Assembly: GCA_040954595.2 (NCBI GenBank)
Contig: CM082594.2
Span: 6,386,001-6,450,000 of the forward strand
Direction of reading: 5' to 3'
DNA length: 64,000 bases
Origin: Balanoglossus misakiensis
Lineage: Eukaryota; Hemichordata
Below, piece after piece: positions 14,578 through 27,253 of this stretch (the stretch's first letter is position 1; the number at the start of each line of letters is the position of its first letter). A model generated the notes under the pieces. It did not search any database. It was not told the origin of the DNA and saw only the letters and a list, made by a program, of their open reading frames with translations. A program made the translations under genes and the position numbers.

Positions 14578-17500
14578 AGAAAGCCATGCACAACTTGACT
14601 GTCATCAGTAAATGGCCTGCGTTATCAGGAGCATTGTATTGATGCAGACTTTTCCCCGAATACACAGGACAAAAAAGGGATCACGTATTCTCAGAGATGC
14701 TTTTCTGATTAGCGACGATTATATCAGTGAAGCGGTTATCGTACAAATAGTCTTTCCAATTGTCCTCCCCGTGATTAGAGAAACTTCACTTTTGTTTAGT
14801 CTCTTACATGCATGAAAAGAATGTCCGTGGTCAGACCTTGGGAAAGAGCTGCTGTCCATCGGATGCGAGCATCACGAAAGTTCAAAGAAGACGAACATAT
14901 TAGATAGGCATTTTACTTTTCTTTTATCATGAAAATTATGCAGTGATTTCCCCAGTGGGCTACCAGTACATTCACTCTGATTAGCCCAGAGCGAAGATGT
15001 GGGCGTTTTGTGGTATAGGTTTACCTGACAAGATTTTATGTCATAATCTGATTATGAAAGTCAGATTTACACAGATGGATCGTTGCCTGACCAAGCAGAT
15101 GAGCATCTTGGGTAAATCACATGTCCTGAATGCACTCAGCATATTTTTTTCCTGCTCTTTAGGATCTGAGATGTTGGTAAACAAATATCTAGGCAGAAAA
15201 AAACAAATGCATTTCAGAGACTTGAACAGCAGACATGCATGTTGTAAAAGTGATGACGCCGACTGAGTTTTATCTCACTATTTTATACGTTTGCACTCTG
15301 ACAAATGTCTGGAGATACATTCTAATGCATGCCACATTGCGATAAGACTTTGAATGCAAAGTTTTGTGGCCTTCGCTGGCGACTGGTTGTTTATCTGTAC
15401 TCCCCAGTACAAATTGGACAAAAATGATTCAGTTTCTTGTTGGCGGCGGTAAATTGGATCTTGGAATTACAGACGTGTGACATACTGGAGTATCTCGATA
15501 GGAAGATATGATTATATTCTGAATCGCTGTAGGCAGCCTATAAAATGACAATGCGTGGAGAAAATAAGAGAGGATGGTTTAATAATCTGTCAGCCTCCAT
15601 AAAAGATGAAATATGTATTCTGAAGAATAATGTGACAATTGACATTTACTTTTCAGCTTCATCATCAAGTTCATGGGTTTAGCAATTTCGGAGTGTGCAT
15701 AATTTGTAATTCTTGGCTTCTTTTCGTTTCGGTTAGTCTCACCATCTCTATTCTGCAACATGTGAATCTTTTTTGTTGGAGTGATGATATATGGCCATTG
15801 TGATCATAAATTCTTATTTTTCAAAAAAATATGGAAAAATATATTGCCAAAAGTTTTTTCCCCTTGTAAGTTTTATGGGATTGGTATTAGCTTAAGGCTA
15901 CTGTATTTGCAGTACTATATTTACTGAACGCAGATGATGCCATGAAAACAAGCTCGGCAGTAAAAAGTATGAAAAAAGACAGAGAGCATACAAATCGTTG
16001 GTGTTTCCTATTAGGCATGGAGAGGGGAAAAACTGACACTCTAAAAGGGACGACTTACTAATATTGTCGGTTTTTAAACTTTTCTCACTCAGAAAAGCTG
16101 TTTTGTATAGTTTTGATGGTGTGAAATGTTACCCATTTTCTGCATCACATGAAACGTTATCTTTTTGACCGAAAGCAATTCTATTCATGATAAAATTCTT
16201 TGGTTCCACAGAATTCACAGCTTCGTGTTTGTCATACTGTCAGAAATAATGCGTGCTTTGCCCATAGAAATTCAGATGACAGTTTGAGTAAATGAAATCA
16301 TGTTGCAGACTCTGTTTTGGTGGCCATCTTTGTGAAATTAGCATGCTAGACAATGCTGCTACCGGCTAGGCCATATTTTTGGTTGAAAATTTGTTAGTCA
16401 CGATCGCACAGAGAAGCTGCCATGGAATTTGAGTGATTAGAAACAGCTTGAGAACTCTGAACTAGTAGTCAATTTGTTCCAATGTTTCAGGTCAAAAAAT
16501 GTGTGCAAAAACAAAATAAAATATGATTACATTGAGTAACTTTGGCAAAGTCTTACGCAGGAACGTTTATTCTGCATTATCTGTGGCTTAGAAACAGAGT
16601 TTAATCAAAAATGCAGCACTATAATTTTCCAGAAAAACGAAGTAGGCTGGAGCGTTCTATTCACAAAAGGGGAGGTCAAGGTGCGAGGGGGGAATGGAGA
16701 AATGTAAGAGTATCTCAGATCAAGCTGTGATATGCCGTTAACATAGAGTCAGTAAATCTTTTGAAAATCAGTTAATTATACTTGGTGATGGTTACCCTCA
16801 TCAAAAAATAAAACATGATTCCCCATGGCCACTTAACCTTGATGTTGATTGGCTCCTCCTGGGTGCATATATTATGTGGCTATGAAATCTACCATTTAAA
16901 AATCATGCAAAAACACTGTTTCAATTACACACAGTCCAACCACCCCTCTCTTTAAGAGCAAATTTCATCATGACAGCCATGGGCAGGGATGTGCAAGTTT
17001 TGAAATTTAATTTTTTAGAGGGATTCCAGAGAACTCGCGCAATCAGAACGGGATTTTATATCCGCATCGCTTTGAATACAGAATAATGGGGATCGCTGTC
17101 TGTGAAAGTAGCCAGTGGGCCACCCATTGGGGGCTGACTTCATGATCAGAACTTGTTACCATAGTAAAATATCATTCAGCAAGTAATTATTGATGCCTGG
17201 TAGTTCACTTTCATCAATATCTACGATTGCCGCTGCGTCACGTTTGAAAATGCTCAAGGTCACTAGTTCATGGATGTGTATTGGTCACGCAATGGAAGTT
17301 ATACAGTGAAATAATTGGTTTATATTTTTGTCAGATTTATTCAGGGGTTGTCATTGATTAATGTGCAAATAAGAGTCTTAATATATTGTCACCACAGTGA
17401 GTTTGTCCTATATATGTACAACAGTATCCAGAAAGAAACAAGCCTTACTGAAATTATTGGCAGTTAATATTTTTTGACTCAATAATCAATAAATTTGTCC

Positions 17501-20159
17501 CTGCATAATTTTCACAATATTCTATGGTATTGCTCCAGTACATCCCTGGGGGGTCTCATAATCAAATTTATCAATGCGAACAAATCGATCATCAAAATCC
17601 ATAGTCCATAGGGGTCTTATCAAGCAGAGGAATAAATGGAATGGATGCAGTGTAGAGCTGATTCAGAGAAATTCCCCCATTCAAGTGATTCTTGGCAAAC
17701 TTTCTCTAAATGATGCTGATTGGATGACACGCGAAGGCTGCCATCTTGGATCAGTCATGTGACATTCATGCAAATGCATGCAGTGTTGCACAGTGCATAT
17801 GGTCAGAAGTTATTACGGTACATGTAGCAGGAATAAAAGAATATGGTATTTTCACAACTTGGTGAAACAATCTACAGATATTCCTGAAAAGTGAAAGTTT
17901 TCATTTGAATTGTGCAAATTCAGCAAAGGTCTCCTTTAGAGTTTTCAAACCATTTATGGTTTGGTCGCCGCTCGAATCAGAGCTCTGATGCTATCACCCC
18001 TCATTTCATATGGAATAACCTGACCAATCGGCTTATGTAGGTCAGAGAAGGACTATGTTGGGGGGAGCCGTCGTCATCTCACTTTTGTTCAACAAAGTTT
18101 TTCCAAGAGCTGTGTCAGAGCATTCCAAAAGCTTTTGTGGGTATTTTTCCACAATGTAATGGTGACAGGGAATGGCCACAAATGGTTTTCTGAAATCCCT
18201 GAAGCATGGCTGATGCAGTGGTATTTTAAGCAGCTGTTCAATATTCCTAGTCAAGCGCTCAAGCGATTTTGGCAATTATAGTCAATTAAGAAATCCGGCA
18301 TGTCGTGCTGCCGTAATGGCCGTATTCCAAACTGTGGTACCTGGGACACAGGTGCGAGCAGAAAGTCTTGTCGTCTGCTTCTGAAATAATAACAATTCTC
18401 GGAAGCGAACTGCTCTTTTCTCAGTTACAGCACGAATCGATTATAAATGGTGTTTCAGTTCAAAATTGGACACAGATGGGAAAAATTGATGATTTTTTTT
18501 TTATGTGCGAAGCAAGAAGAATGTGCCTTGAAAATTGTGGCTTAATAGCGAAAAGAAAACTCCTTATCATTGGGCCCATCCCATTTAGATGTATAATCAT
18601 CCTTGGTCTGTTTGTATGGACTATTATGTTGCTTACATGGGCTTTTCTGTGGCAGGGCATTAATCCAATTAATGGACTATGGAGATTTCAAGTGCTTTCC
18701 TCCCAGAGTTGAATAAATGTTGACTTCAGAGCTGACAGAATGGCCTGCGGACAGACGAAAGTTGATCATGAGCACGACTCGTATGTGGCAATATGCTGAA
18801 TAAACTAAATAAAAAAAATCTTTGAATTCTGCCTATTTATGAAAAAGAACGCTATCAAAACATTTTTCCACAGCTAGAAGCACGTTCATAATTTTTCTGA
18901 ATATTGTGTTTTTTTCATGTGAAATTAAACCTTTCAGGTTTAAAGAAACTTGATGCCCATCCTTTTAACTGATTCAACTATCTTGTAAACTGCCAAAATG
19001 CCCTAAGGGAAAAAAATCTGAAAGTGTGTAGTTGTAAATATCGCTGATCGAGTTCTAAGGAATAACAAGGGATTGTACATTTGTCAGTAACTTGCAAAAA
19101 AACCCACATTTAAACTATTCCAAAAGCACCATCAGCTGCCATGACTACCAAGGGCGAAAAAGCTGCCAATTTTTTAAAGACACACAATAAACTATTATGC
19201 AGTGTCCTTAAGCTTTTCCATGTTATGTTGAAACCTGATAGGGTTGCATTTATCTGTACTGTTTCTGAAGTATACGTTGATGGTAAACATGCCATACAAC
19301 AAAATGAGCAAATGTCAAATTATATTTACGTTTGGTTGCTATTTTCAATGGATATTATGCCTGTGTATAAAATCTCTCAGTCTTGTGAGAGCTGCCATCG
19401 TCACTGGTGATTTCTGCAGAACTGTACTGTAAAAATCTGTATCAGATTACACCTATCATTATCATACTGTAATGTACAGATCAGAAGTAAACTTCCCACT
19501 ATGTCAGGTCTGGGATACCCTGTGGTCAGCACAGGGTTAGCAGAGTTAGCACCTTATTGTCTCACCTCATTAGCGTATTCACAACTCATTATCATAGACA
19601 ATAGCATAGACTACCTCAAGCTACACAAATAAAGGCACAAACAGTACTGGCAATTGTCCAACACTGGGTTAGCCTATGGTTAGCCCAGTGCTAGCTAATC
19701 AGAAAAAACAAACGTTTTGTTCGCAAAAATTAAAGTTTGTTATAACTTCTAGCAAAGTGTTCTCTGGTCCGAAACGCATTGGTTGTTTACATCTCTCTAC
19801 AACTATTTAGGAGAGCCTAAAGCTATTCACAGTTTAAAAGTTCATGTAAATCAGCTTTGTGTTTTTTAACACAAAGTAGACTTTGCCAGAAGTCAAAATA
19901 ACGACCAGAGTAATGTACATCATGATTTGATTGATATATTGATTAATGATTTTATTGATTCACTCACTTATTGCAAGGCACTTTATTTTGCATTTCAGAA
20001 CGTTACTCTACAAATGTTTTTTTTTTACCACAAGAAAGTCTTGCTACTTGATATCAATAATTAACTAAAGCGTTTTGATTGTGTAGTACATGACCACCCG
20101 TCTTCTAAATACATCTGTTTTTTCGAGAGCAACAAAGAAATTTCATGTCACGGTTGATT

Positions 20160-20541
20160 TGACAAATGCAGCGCTGTCGTAAATGTCATTTAAAGTCGGG
20201 CCAGTTTGCCGCACACAGGAAATTAGCGGCTGCTGTCGCTTGTGTTTGGGCAGTCGCTGTAGTTACCATGTCTCCAGAAGTTCTGGTCTCCATGTCGTTA
20301 GGAGTCGAGCGAGCCATTATGGGAGTAAATAATTAATAATAGAGCAAAAAAAAGCGATTGGCGAGCTGATGTACATGCGGATAGCCATTATCACGTCAGG
20401 AAGCCAACCAGTGTGGGAAAGAATCTCGAGCAGCGCGACGCGACGTCCACTCGCATATATTCCTCCGTCACTGACAGCAGCGTTTTTCGAGGCAACGGAC
20501 CATCAACACACCCCATTGACATCTCTCTCCCTTCTTTCCAG
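20160..20541 (+). promoter_or_regulatory. candidate PCBP promoter / leader, CpG-rich
   Basis: I count roughly 27 CpG in about 340 bp, against an AT-rich, CpG-poor background. The patch runs directly into a strong splice donor at 20625/20626, as expected for a promoter plus first untranslated exon. CATATAT at 20452-20458 is only TATA-like. The next exon on this strand with clear support is the PCBP start exon at 41719, so a leader intron of about 21 kb is implied. That link is inference; another gene or a long non-coding RNA is possible. Confidence 0.35.
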
Positions 20542-20625
20542 GTTTTCGGACAAAGATTCAATCTCCCCGTTCCCATCCATTCTCCAAGCGGCAACAGATT
20601 TAGCATTTTTCAAAGCTTTCTTCAG
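20542..20625 (+). other. candidate 5' untranslated exon (84 nt)
   Basis: An excellent acceptor (pyrimidine tract TCTCTCTCCCTTCTTTCCAG ending at 20541) and an excellent donor (TTCAG/GTAAGT at 20625/20626) enclose 84 nt. Alternatively only the donor is used and the exon begins at a start site in the CpG-rich patch just upstream. Two + strand frames are open across it, but neither encodes anything recognisable, so I favour an untranslated leader exon. The nearest supported downstream acceptor on this strand is the PCBP start exon at 41719. Assignment to PCBP is therefore plausible but unproven. Confidence 0.4.
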
Positions 20626-21105
20626 GTAAGTTGTTATTTTTATCGTAGGCAAACCGTGTATTAGAATGCCCAGATTTTTTTTAATCTGTGGCGATCTTCA
20701 GAAGTCTTGATAAGAAGGAACTTCTTGTGACCTGTGTATTTTTTCCAAGTCATCTAGTTTTTCGTCGACAAGAAACTTTTTCCAAGTTAAATGAGTGTGG
20801 ACGGATGTTTGAGAGTGCCACATACGATAGCCACACTCTGTGTCTTGTGTTTGATTAAAATATCATCGCATGATCAGAATTTTTAGCCCCTTCTTTACAA
20901 TTTATGTCACCACTGGAGTATGTCTTTTCATTTGAAGAGAGACATGAATGCAAAGTAATAATTGAGCCCAACACTTAGAGTTTTTATATTTGAAATTCTG
21001 ATATTTCTCAGCAACGTCGATATCTCCAGTTCATAAATCTTTCACAACTGTGGTGGGAGACTGGGAATTTGAAGGACATTGTGGAATGCACATCTTGTAC
21101 TCTGG

Positions 21106-21129
21106 GGTCAGAGTTCATGAACTCTGACC
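21106..21129. repeat. 24-bp perfect palindrome with nuclear-receptor half-sites
   Basis: GGTCAGAGTTCA is followed immediately by its exact reverse complement, with no spacer. The centre AGTTCATGAACT resembles an inverted-repeat (IR0) nuclear-receptor element and the ends are GGTCA/TGACC half-sites. It lies about 190 bp from the DR1 at 21315. Confidence 0.7.
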
Positions 21130-21314
21130 TCACTGGGGTATCAATGCCAAGATGATGATAAAGGTGATGGAACTGGTATTTGTTGGTGATCCCTTGTCAA
21201 TCATTCACAGTGTTGTGAGTGGGTCGGTCATTAACTGCTGACTGTGAATGTGACACATGCAGCCTTACAAGTGCTCTGCTAATTAAAGTCAGGAGGTATC
21301 CCCTGGAGGGAATG

Positions 21315-21327
21315 GGGTCAAAGGTCA
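21315..21327 (+). promoter_or_regulatory. DR1 nuclear-receptor element
   Basis: GGGTCA-A-AGGTCA, a direct repeat spaced by 1 nt matching the RXR/HNF4/COUP-TF consensus. Motif evidence only. Confidence 0.45.
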
Positions 21328-24300
21328 CAGGGAAGTCCAGTAATGAATGAACAAGGAATGGCAATTAGCAAATCATTCAAAAAGGAGCTTAAAAAATTTG
21401 CATTTTTGTGTGCCTGCCGTTTGTTCTGTGGTACAGATTTCACCTTGACCTTGACCGCTTTCTCTTAAATCTCTTCTGCCTTGCGCATATATTTGCCGCT
21501 GGGATGTGATTGAAACTGCGAATTAAACCGGCGCTAATCTCGCCAATGTTAGCATTGTGGAACAGCTTGTCATTATATCAATATGCCAGCAGTAGAACTG
21601 GTTCACATAAAATAAAATTTCTAGTTCCACGTCAGCAGTTTAGTAAATACACGATTTGTATCTGTGTATAGCCGCGATGCCAGCTCATCACAGACCGATA
21701 TAAGTAAAAATCCTATATTCTCTCGGTGTGAAAATAATGATAATCGTATTCTCAGTAGTTTTAATCAGGTCAGGTGTTAACTCTTATTTTTGTTGAATCA
21801 GGCTTCAGACACGGTGACCGGGGAAACATGAGAATTTGAGAAAGAACTAAACATTTCATGGTCAAGTGCCCCCAGGGTGTGTATGTGTTTTGGTCTTGAC
21901 CTAAATTTCAGACGGTGTGGGGCTTGGATGGTTGTTGTTATGTCACAAAATCTGATAAAATGTTACTTGGAGGTTTGATTAGTATCACAATCAGATTACA
22001 AGGATATGTTTTTGCTGTGGTGGTTTGTTTGATATTTCATATAGAGTTTTTACCTTGACCTGTCATATAGGTAAGCTATCAGTTCCGGTTATTTTCTACA
22101 GGACAGCAAACCTGTCCGAGAAATTCTGATCCATGATTTTGGAGTTCAACTTGCTGACACCCAGTTCAATAACAAGTTTCGATGATTTGGTATTGATATG
22201 TAAACTCTACAGAAAGATATCACTTTTAAATTCATCACTGGCTCTGGCTGTCAATTTGATAAGCTAAATGTTTACATGTTGTGCGGCAGATTTTGAAGAA
22301 GAAAAAAAACATCACCGCAAGGTATGCTATTAAACAAAAGAGTTGAAAGTAACTGGAATATACACAGTTCGCACATCCCCCAGGCAATATTGCCTCTGAC
22401 GTCAAAATATCACATTTCTGTTATGATATTGAAACATATGGTTTAAGTACAACGGGATACAGTATGCATTACTTTAAAATGTATTTACAAGGCTTTGTAA
22501 AACTATATTCCTCTGATGTACCTGACTCTGATTGACAAATGCTCAGGCTGGCAGATTTCAGACTTTGATAGAGAGAGAGGGATCGTTGGAAGAAAAATGG
22601 GATGTAGAGGGTCATTAGGGAGATAGCCGTGATGGATGGTATCGGCTCTGGTTCTAATGGGCCAGTCTCGCTAATGATGTCCATATCTTGATATCGGGAG
22701 CGGAAACTCCGGGAGAAACCTTCGACATATGAAAATTGAAAAGTGGCCTAATCCACTGTAATCTGTTAATGGGAGAATTGCGCTGAGCGTTGGCCGATAC
22801 CCACCACCCACCCCCGGTGAGATAATGGGATAGTCCGTTTGATGAGAGAATCGTGAGAATGGCAGATTTGCTCGCGTTGGCAGCTTTCCATCGTTTTTGT
22901 CTGAAGAAAAATGAAATTATCATTCACTTTTTACATAGCAAGCAACAGAAAAATTCTTTGTTTTACCTCACTATAATGTCATTGGCAGTGGATTTTTTTT
23001 TTCTGAACCATCTCTTTAAAATATTCTCGGAAAAACGCTCCCCACCCCTATGCAATAGTGGTGAGTGCCGCGTGTGTTCCGTGCGGAGGTTGGATTGTGG
23101 CCATCTGATTTTTTCCCAATTTGATCAGAATACCTGGGAAGCCGCAGTACTTTCATCACACACATGTCGTCGACTCTGCACGACCCAATCACCACGGCAA
23201 ATTGCTTTAATTAGGGCTCTTCAGAGATTCGTCCGACACAGTTCGACTCCCAGCGGGGATAGGGCTGAACAAATCAGAGGTATTGTACCTTGTTAAAATG
23301 ATCTCACAATTTCTCTTCTCTCTGTAATTCACATCATTATTAACCCTAACAGCCGGTTTTCGTTTTTTTGTCGAAAATTTTCAAAATGTGAAGGAACATT
23401 TCTTTGGCACACAGGTTGAAATTTGCATGTACAGATAGCCGTATTTTTTGCTTTTTATTGGGTGCAGTTGATACGTATTGTTTATTGAAACGTAGTGATT
23501 CTTAAAACCATGTGTTACATTATCAGCGAGTGCGTCATCGGGCCTTCTCTGCTGTTGACGTAGCAACTCAAAACGTCCCCTGATAACGTTGAGTATGCAA
23601 ATGTACACTGTGATAGGCTGTGCAGAAACGTAAGAGAAAACAGCTAATCAGAGAAAAAAAGAATTATGACACACTTTCCGAGATATTTTTTTTTTCTGTC
23701 AAAACCTGAAACATAAAAACGCACTTTCACGGTCGGTGACATTTCACAGCGGGTTAAAAGTGTCCGTTGCTTTTTACGGCGCACCAGGCTCAGCTGCGCG
23801 TATCAGACATCAGGCTGTAGAAATTTTTTTTTCCGCCTCGCTGGAGTCTCAGCCTCAGTTGCCATGACAAAGGAGTAGTGTCACAAGAGCTTCCAATCAT
23901 AATTATTTTGACATTTGCCGTGTGACACAGTATGGTTCCAACAAAAGCGAGTGTTATGAAACAGGGTTGGCTCGTTTATTTGAAATATTGCAAATTATCC
24001 GCAATCCACTGGTTTACTTCTCTGCCCAAGGTTAACTGGAACCAATTCTCTGAATTGGTTGATGTCAGGTATGGAAGTCATTTTTCCCGATGATGATGAT
24101 GATATTACAGCATTCAGCCTTCAGAGTACATTGCTTCCATTTATCCCATTAGCCGAGTGGCATCTGCAACGCGCATCACCCAACACCCATTGAAAATCAG
24201 ACCTTCCCTAAGCAGACCCTCACAAATCATAGCCAGACATCCAAAGCAGTTATTGATTCGTGACGGAAAAAGTGCCGGCATTGATTTTTTGTCATCTCTC

Positions 24301-25373
24301 GTGAACAATCCAGAGCTCAAAAGAATGCCGGCGCATTATTTCAAGAGAATACAAGAAATTACATGGAAACACAGTACATGGAAATATGAAGTGGCTAGTG
24401 TCTGTGACCAGCCTAATAAATCACCAGAGGAGATGATAGTCGAAGAAAACATTTGTACACAGTTATATTTTACTGACAAGAGACACTCATTCTTTTTTTT
24501 AAATCTCACTGGCCAACAAGATGGTTGTGATATTGCAATGCGCTGCGACATGGAATTGTAAACTGCTGGCCCTGTCATTCGTGTTGGCCCTGATTTATTT
24601 CCCTGTATTCGGCTACTGACTGTGAGTTATCCCTCTCATCGCGAAACCCTAAGCACATGTAACAGTTCCAGCGCAGGAGTTGCATCTCAGGCTTAACCTC
24701 CGACCTGCCTATCAAAGTTTTCAATTACCGTCAAATGCAACCGTAGCCTATTTTAGACACAGGCGTGTATCTCGGTGGTTTTTTCGTCCCGCAGTTATTG
24801 TAAGAGAGCAAGTTTCTCAGCTGGTTCATCCGGAACTCGTTTGCCGACTTTATTAAGTTTTCAGCCGGCGTAAACCGTGCTTGCAGTGTAATTACTCAAG
24901 TGTGACTACTTCTGGTTGGTACATGTGTTTCCATGATGGGCTACTGTGTGCTGTTGGTGCCTGCAGAGATTTAGGCCTGAGAGATTTGTCCTATCATGTT
25001 GAAGCGGTCATCATGCAATTAGAAAACAGGACAATGCCAAGTCAAAGATGAGGACTTAGGCTGCATTCACAAACACCTCTGGAGGGGGGGGCGGGAGAAT
25101 TCAATTTTTTTTACCGCTAATTTTCACATGCCCCCCCACACAACCCGAAATATTTTCAAATCCCCCCCTTCCGTACTGCCAAAATTTTGAAATCCCCCCC
25201 CCCCCCATTTTCTTTCACAGAGCAAAACACATCTATCTTGTAAAAAAGAAAAACAGCGTTCCCATGAAAAGAATTTGAAACTGATGTTTCCCCTCATCAG
25301 TGGGTATTAAAACTGAACATTGTTTTTATTGTTTAAGTATTTGTATTCTGTGTTGGGAGACATTGTAAACCGA

Positions 25374-25468
25374 GAATTGAAGGGGGTGGGTTTGGGAGGG
25401 GGTGTCCCCCTCCCACGTAAGAAAATTTTATAAAATACAGAGCTCAAAGCTGCATTTTAATGAACCCA
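25374..25468. repeat. internal direct repeat of the MITE, copy 1
   Basis: It pairs with 25608-25701, sharing most of about 95 bp. Each copy contains a perfect hairpin, TGGGAGGGGG-TGT-CCCCCTCCCA, followed by an AAAATTTT-rich stretch and CTGCATTTT. Confidence 0.8.
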
Positions 25469-25607
25469 GCAAAAGCAAATTAACTCAACTACCGGTATGT
25501 TGGGGAGGACAAATTAAACCGTCGCCGCTCAAAGTTATCATGGGGTGGGGGCAAGTCCCCTGACCTGGGACACTAGATAAAGCAGTAAATGATTGAAAGG
25601 TGTTGAT

Positions 25608-25701
25608 GAATGGAGGGGGTGGGTGTGGGAGGGGGTGTCCCCCTCCCACATTAGAAAATTTTGTAAAATAAAGGGCGCGAAACTGCATTTTTGTGGACTC
25701 A
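25608..25701. repeat. internal direct repeat of the MITE, copy 2
   Basis: This is the second copy of the unit at 25374-25468. The hairpin is fully conserved, while the downstream half has diverged at several sites, so the duplication predates some of the mutations. Confidence 0.8.
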
Positions 25702-27239
25702 AAATAAATATTTAGTCGTCAAAGTTTTCAAGTCCCCCCCTTTCAGTCCTTAAATTATTTCAAATCCCCCCCCTTACATACCCTCAATTTTTTCAAATCC
25801 CCCCCCTCAATTCTCCCGCCCCCCCCTCCAGAGGTGTTTGTGAATGCAGCCTTATGAGTGATAATCCCCCAAGTCCACACCCTTCTAATCACCACAGCAA
25901 CAAAAGAAAACAATGCGCTGGTCTGTGGCGTTATTATGAACAAATTTTCATGATAATTTTCTACCATAATTACGAAGTCGACAGTGTTTCTGAATACTAG
26001 TAAAGAAACATTATTTTCCAACTGTACATAGGTGGTAATATTTGAAGTAGTTCTATTCTGTTAATTTGAAATGTTTGTAATGGCAATGGGAACCCTGGTA
26101 ACATTTATATGGGTTACTGTCCGTAACAATAACAGTGTACCCAGGTGATAGATATGTTGGTTTGGATTTAATAGCCTGTCAGGGTTAATGGGTAATACAT
26201 GGCTAGAAATGTGGGCCACACACACCACTGACCAGTGGGAATGTGGCTTTATCAAGACATACCATCAAGGCTAAGGTGACATTTGTTTACAAAAGTGGGG
26301 GCTCATATCTGGAGAACACTGAGCAGAATGCAGTTGTTATCTGGGGATCTGTCACAGTGCTGAAACATGTTGTGTTTAGTTGTTGTCAGTCTGTCATCAA
26401 AACATGTGTACTGTGTTCTCTTTAAGGCTGCTGTCATCAGAAATTGCGTACTTCTTGAGAATGGTAGCACACCTGATTATATGTGCTTTATTTACAAAAT
26501 AGATGTTTTGCTGTGTATGGTTATTATTTCTGATTAAACAAAGTTAACTTCAGAATTTCTATGAATTGTAAAAGCAGGCAAATTTTAAACAGAATGTAAA
26601 AAATATGCTCGTAAAATATTGCTAATGAAGTTGATTGATGCATTGGGCGGTACTGTGATACTGACACTATTTGTAAAAATTATTGTGCATATTTTATTGG
26701 TTCAAATACTAATGCACAGATAGTTAACCCGTTGACGGATTGGCTTGAATTGAAAGGCTCGAGACTTAGTGAGTACGTTAACTCAAAATGCCCTTTCCAG
26801 ACCCCAGGACTTGTTAAAGACAAGAACTCCGCCGGCTCTTGTGTGCCAGGAAGTTGAACAGCAAGCAGTGCAGTCAAACTGACAAGGAAGAGAATGCCTG
26901 GTTAGATGTTCGCTGCCGCCACTAATAATAATAGTGCAGTGGGAAGGTATCTTTTTCACAACTTGACGGCTGCTAGTACAAAGCCCCAGTAGTTCTCTCC
27001 AAATCATAATGTCAGTATCGTTTCCTGTGTGGCCACTGACAGCGGATTTTTAGTTTCTATCTTCAAAGAGGAAACGCAGATTGATTCCACATGGCCGTTT
27101 AGCTTTTTTTTAGTCAATTTGATGTGAAGCAATGCGAAGTAATACTCCAAGTGTGTCCCAACACGCTTCAGAAGCAAGAGCCACCCTTTGACGACATATC
27201 CCTTTAACCCCATTTACGACAACACTTCGGATCAATCCA

Positions 27240-27253
27240 TTTTTTTTTTTTTT
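27240..27253 (+). repeat. poly(T) run
   Basis: Fourteen consecutive T; read on the other strand it is an A-tract. No retroposed gene copy is visible next to it. Confidence 0.85.

Larger units (their letters stand above)
4341..20159. other. gene-free stretch
   Basis: Nothing recognisable as a protein or RNA gene. Contents noted: X-box-like sites at 4787-4800 and 5991-6004, a perfect DR1 site at 12287-12299, a 29-bp imperfect-centre palindrome at 10694-10722 and a 15-G run at 14563-14577. The longest frame, on the - strand at 10368-10946, lacks homology I recognise and is probably chance. Confidence 0.6.
20626..25055. other. gene-free stretch, probable leader intron (first part)
   Basis: No coding signal is seen. 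If the donor at 20625 joins the PCBP start exon, this is intron. It holds the 24-bp palindrome at 21106, a DR1 site at 21315, a CRE-type TGACGTCA at 22397-22404, GGCAATATTGCC at 22383 and a short GAT repeat at 24089-24103. Confidence 0.5.
25056..25854. mobile_element. MITE with 43-bp terminal inverted repeats (PIF/Harbinger-like)
   Basis: The element spans 25059-25851 (793 bp). Its ends are perfect 43-bp inverted repeats (25059-25101 and 25809-25851) beginning GGCTGCATTCACAAACACCT and running into a G8 tract, CGGGAGAATT. Both sides are flanked by TTA (25056-25058 and 25852-25854), consistent with a 3-bp target-site duplication. A TTA/TAA target and a GG-starting terminus fit the PIF/Harbinger superfamily. 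No transposase frame exists inside, so it is non-autonomous. The interior is dominated by G/C runs, blocks of TTTCAAATCCCCCCC type and a duplicated 95-bp unit. The TIRs are identical over 43 bp, suggesting recent insertion. Superfamily assignment rests on TSD and TIR only. Confidence 0.85.

Noticed and set aside
19490-19700. repeated GTTAGC words and an imperfect inverted repeat near 19665
   Set aside because: Arms mismatch at several positions and no target duplication was found.
22853-23296. 147-codon open frame on the + strand
   Set aside because: Composition shifts midway, no domain and no splice context; treated as chance.
24157-24561. 134-codon open frame on the + strand
   Set aside because: Opens with GTG, has no recognisable motifs and no splice or promoter context.
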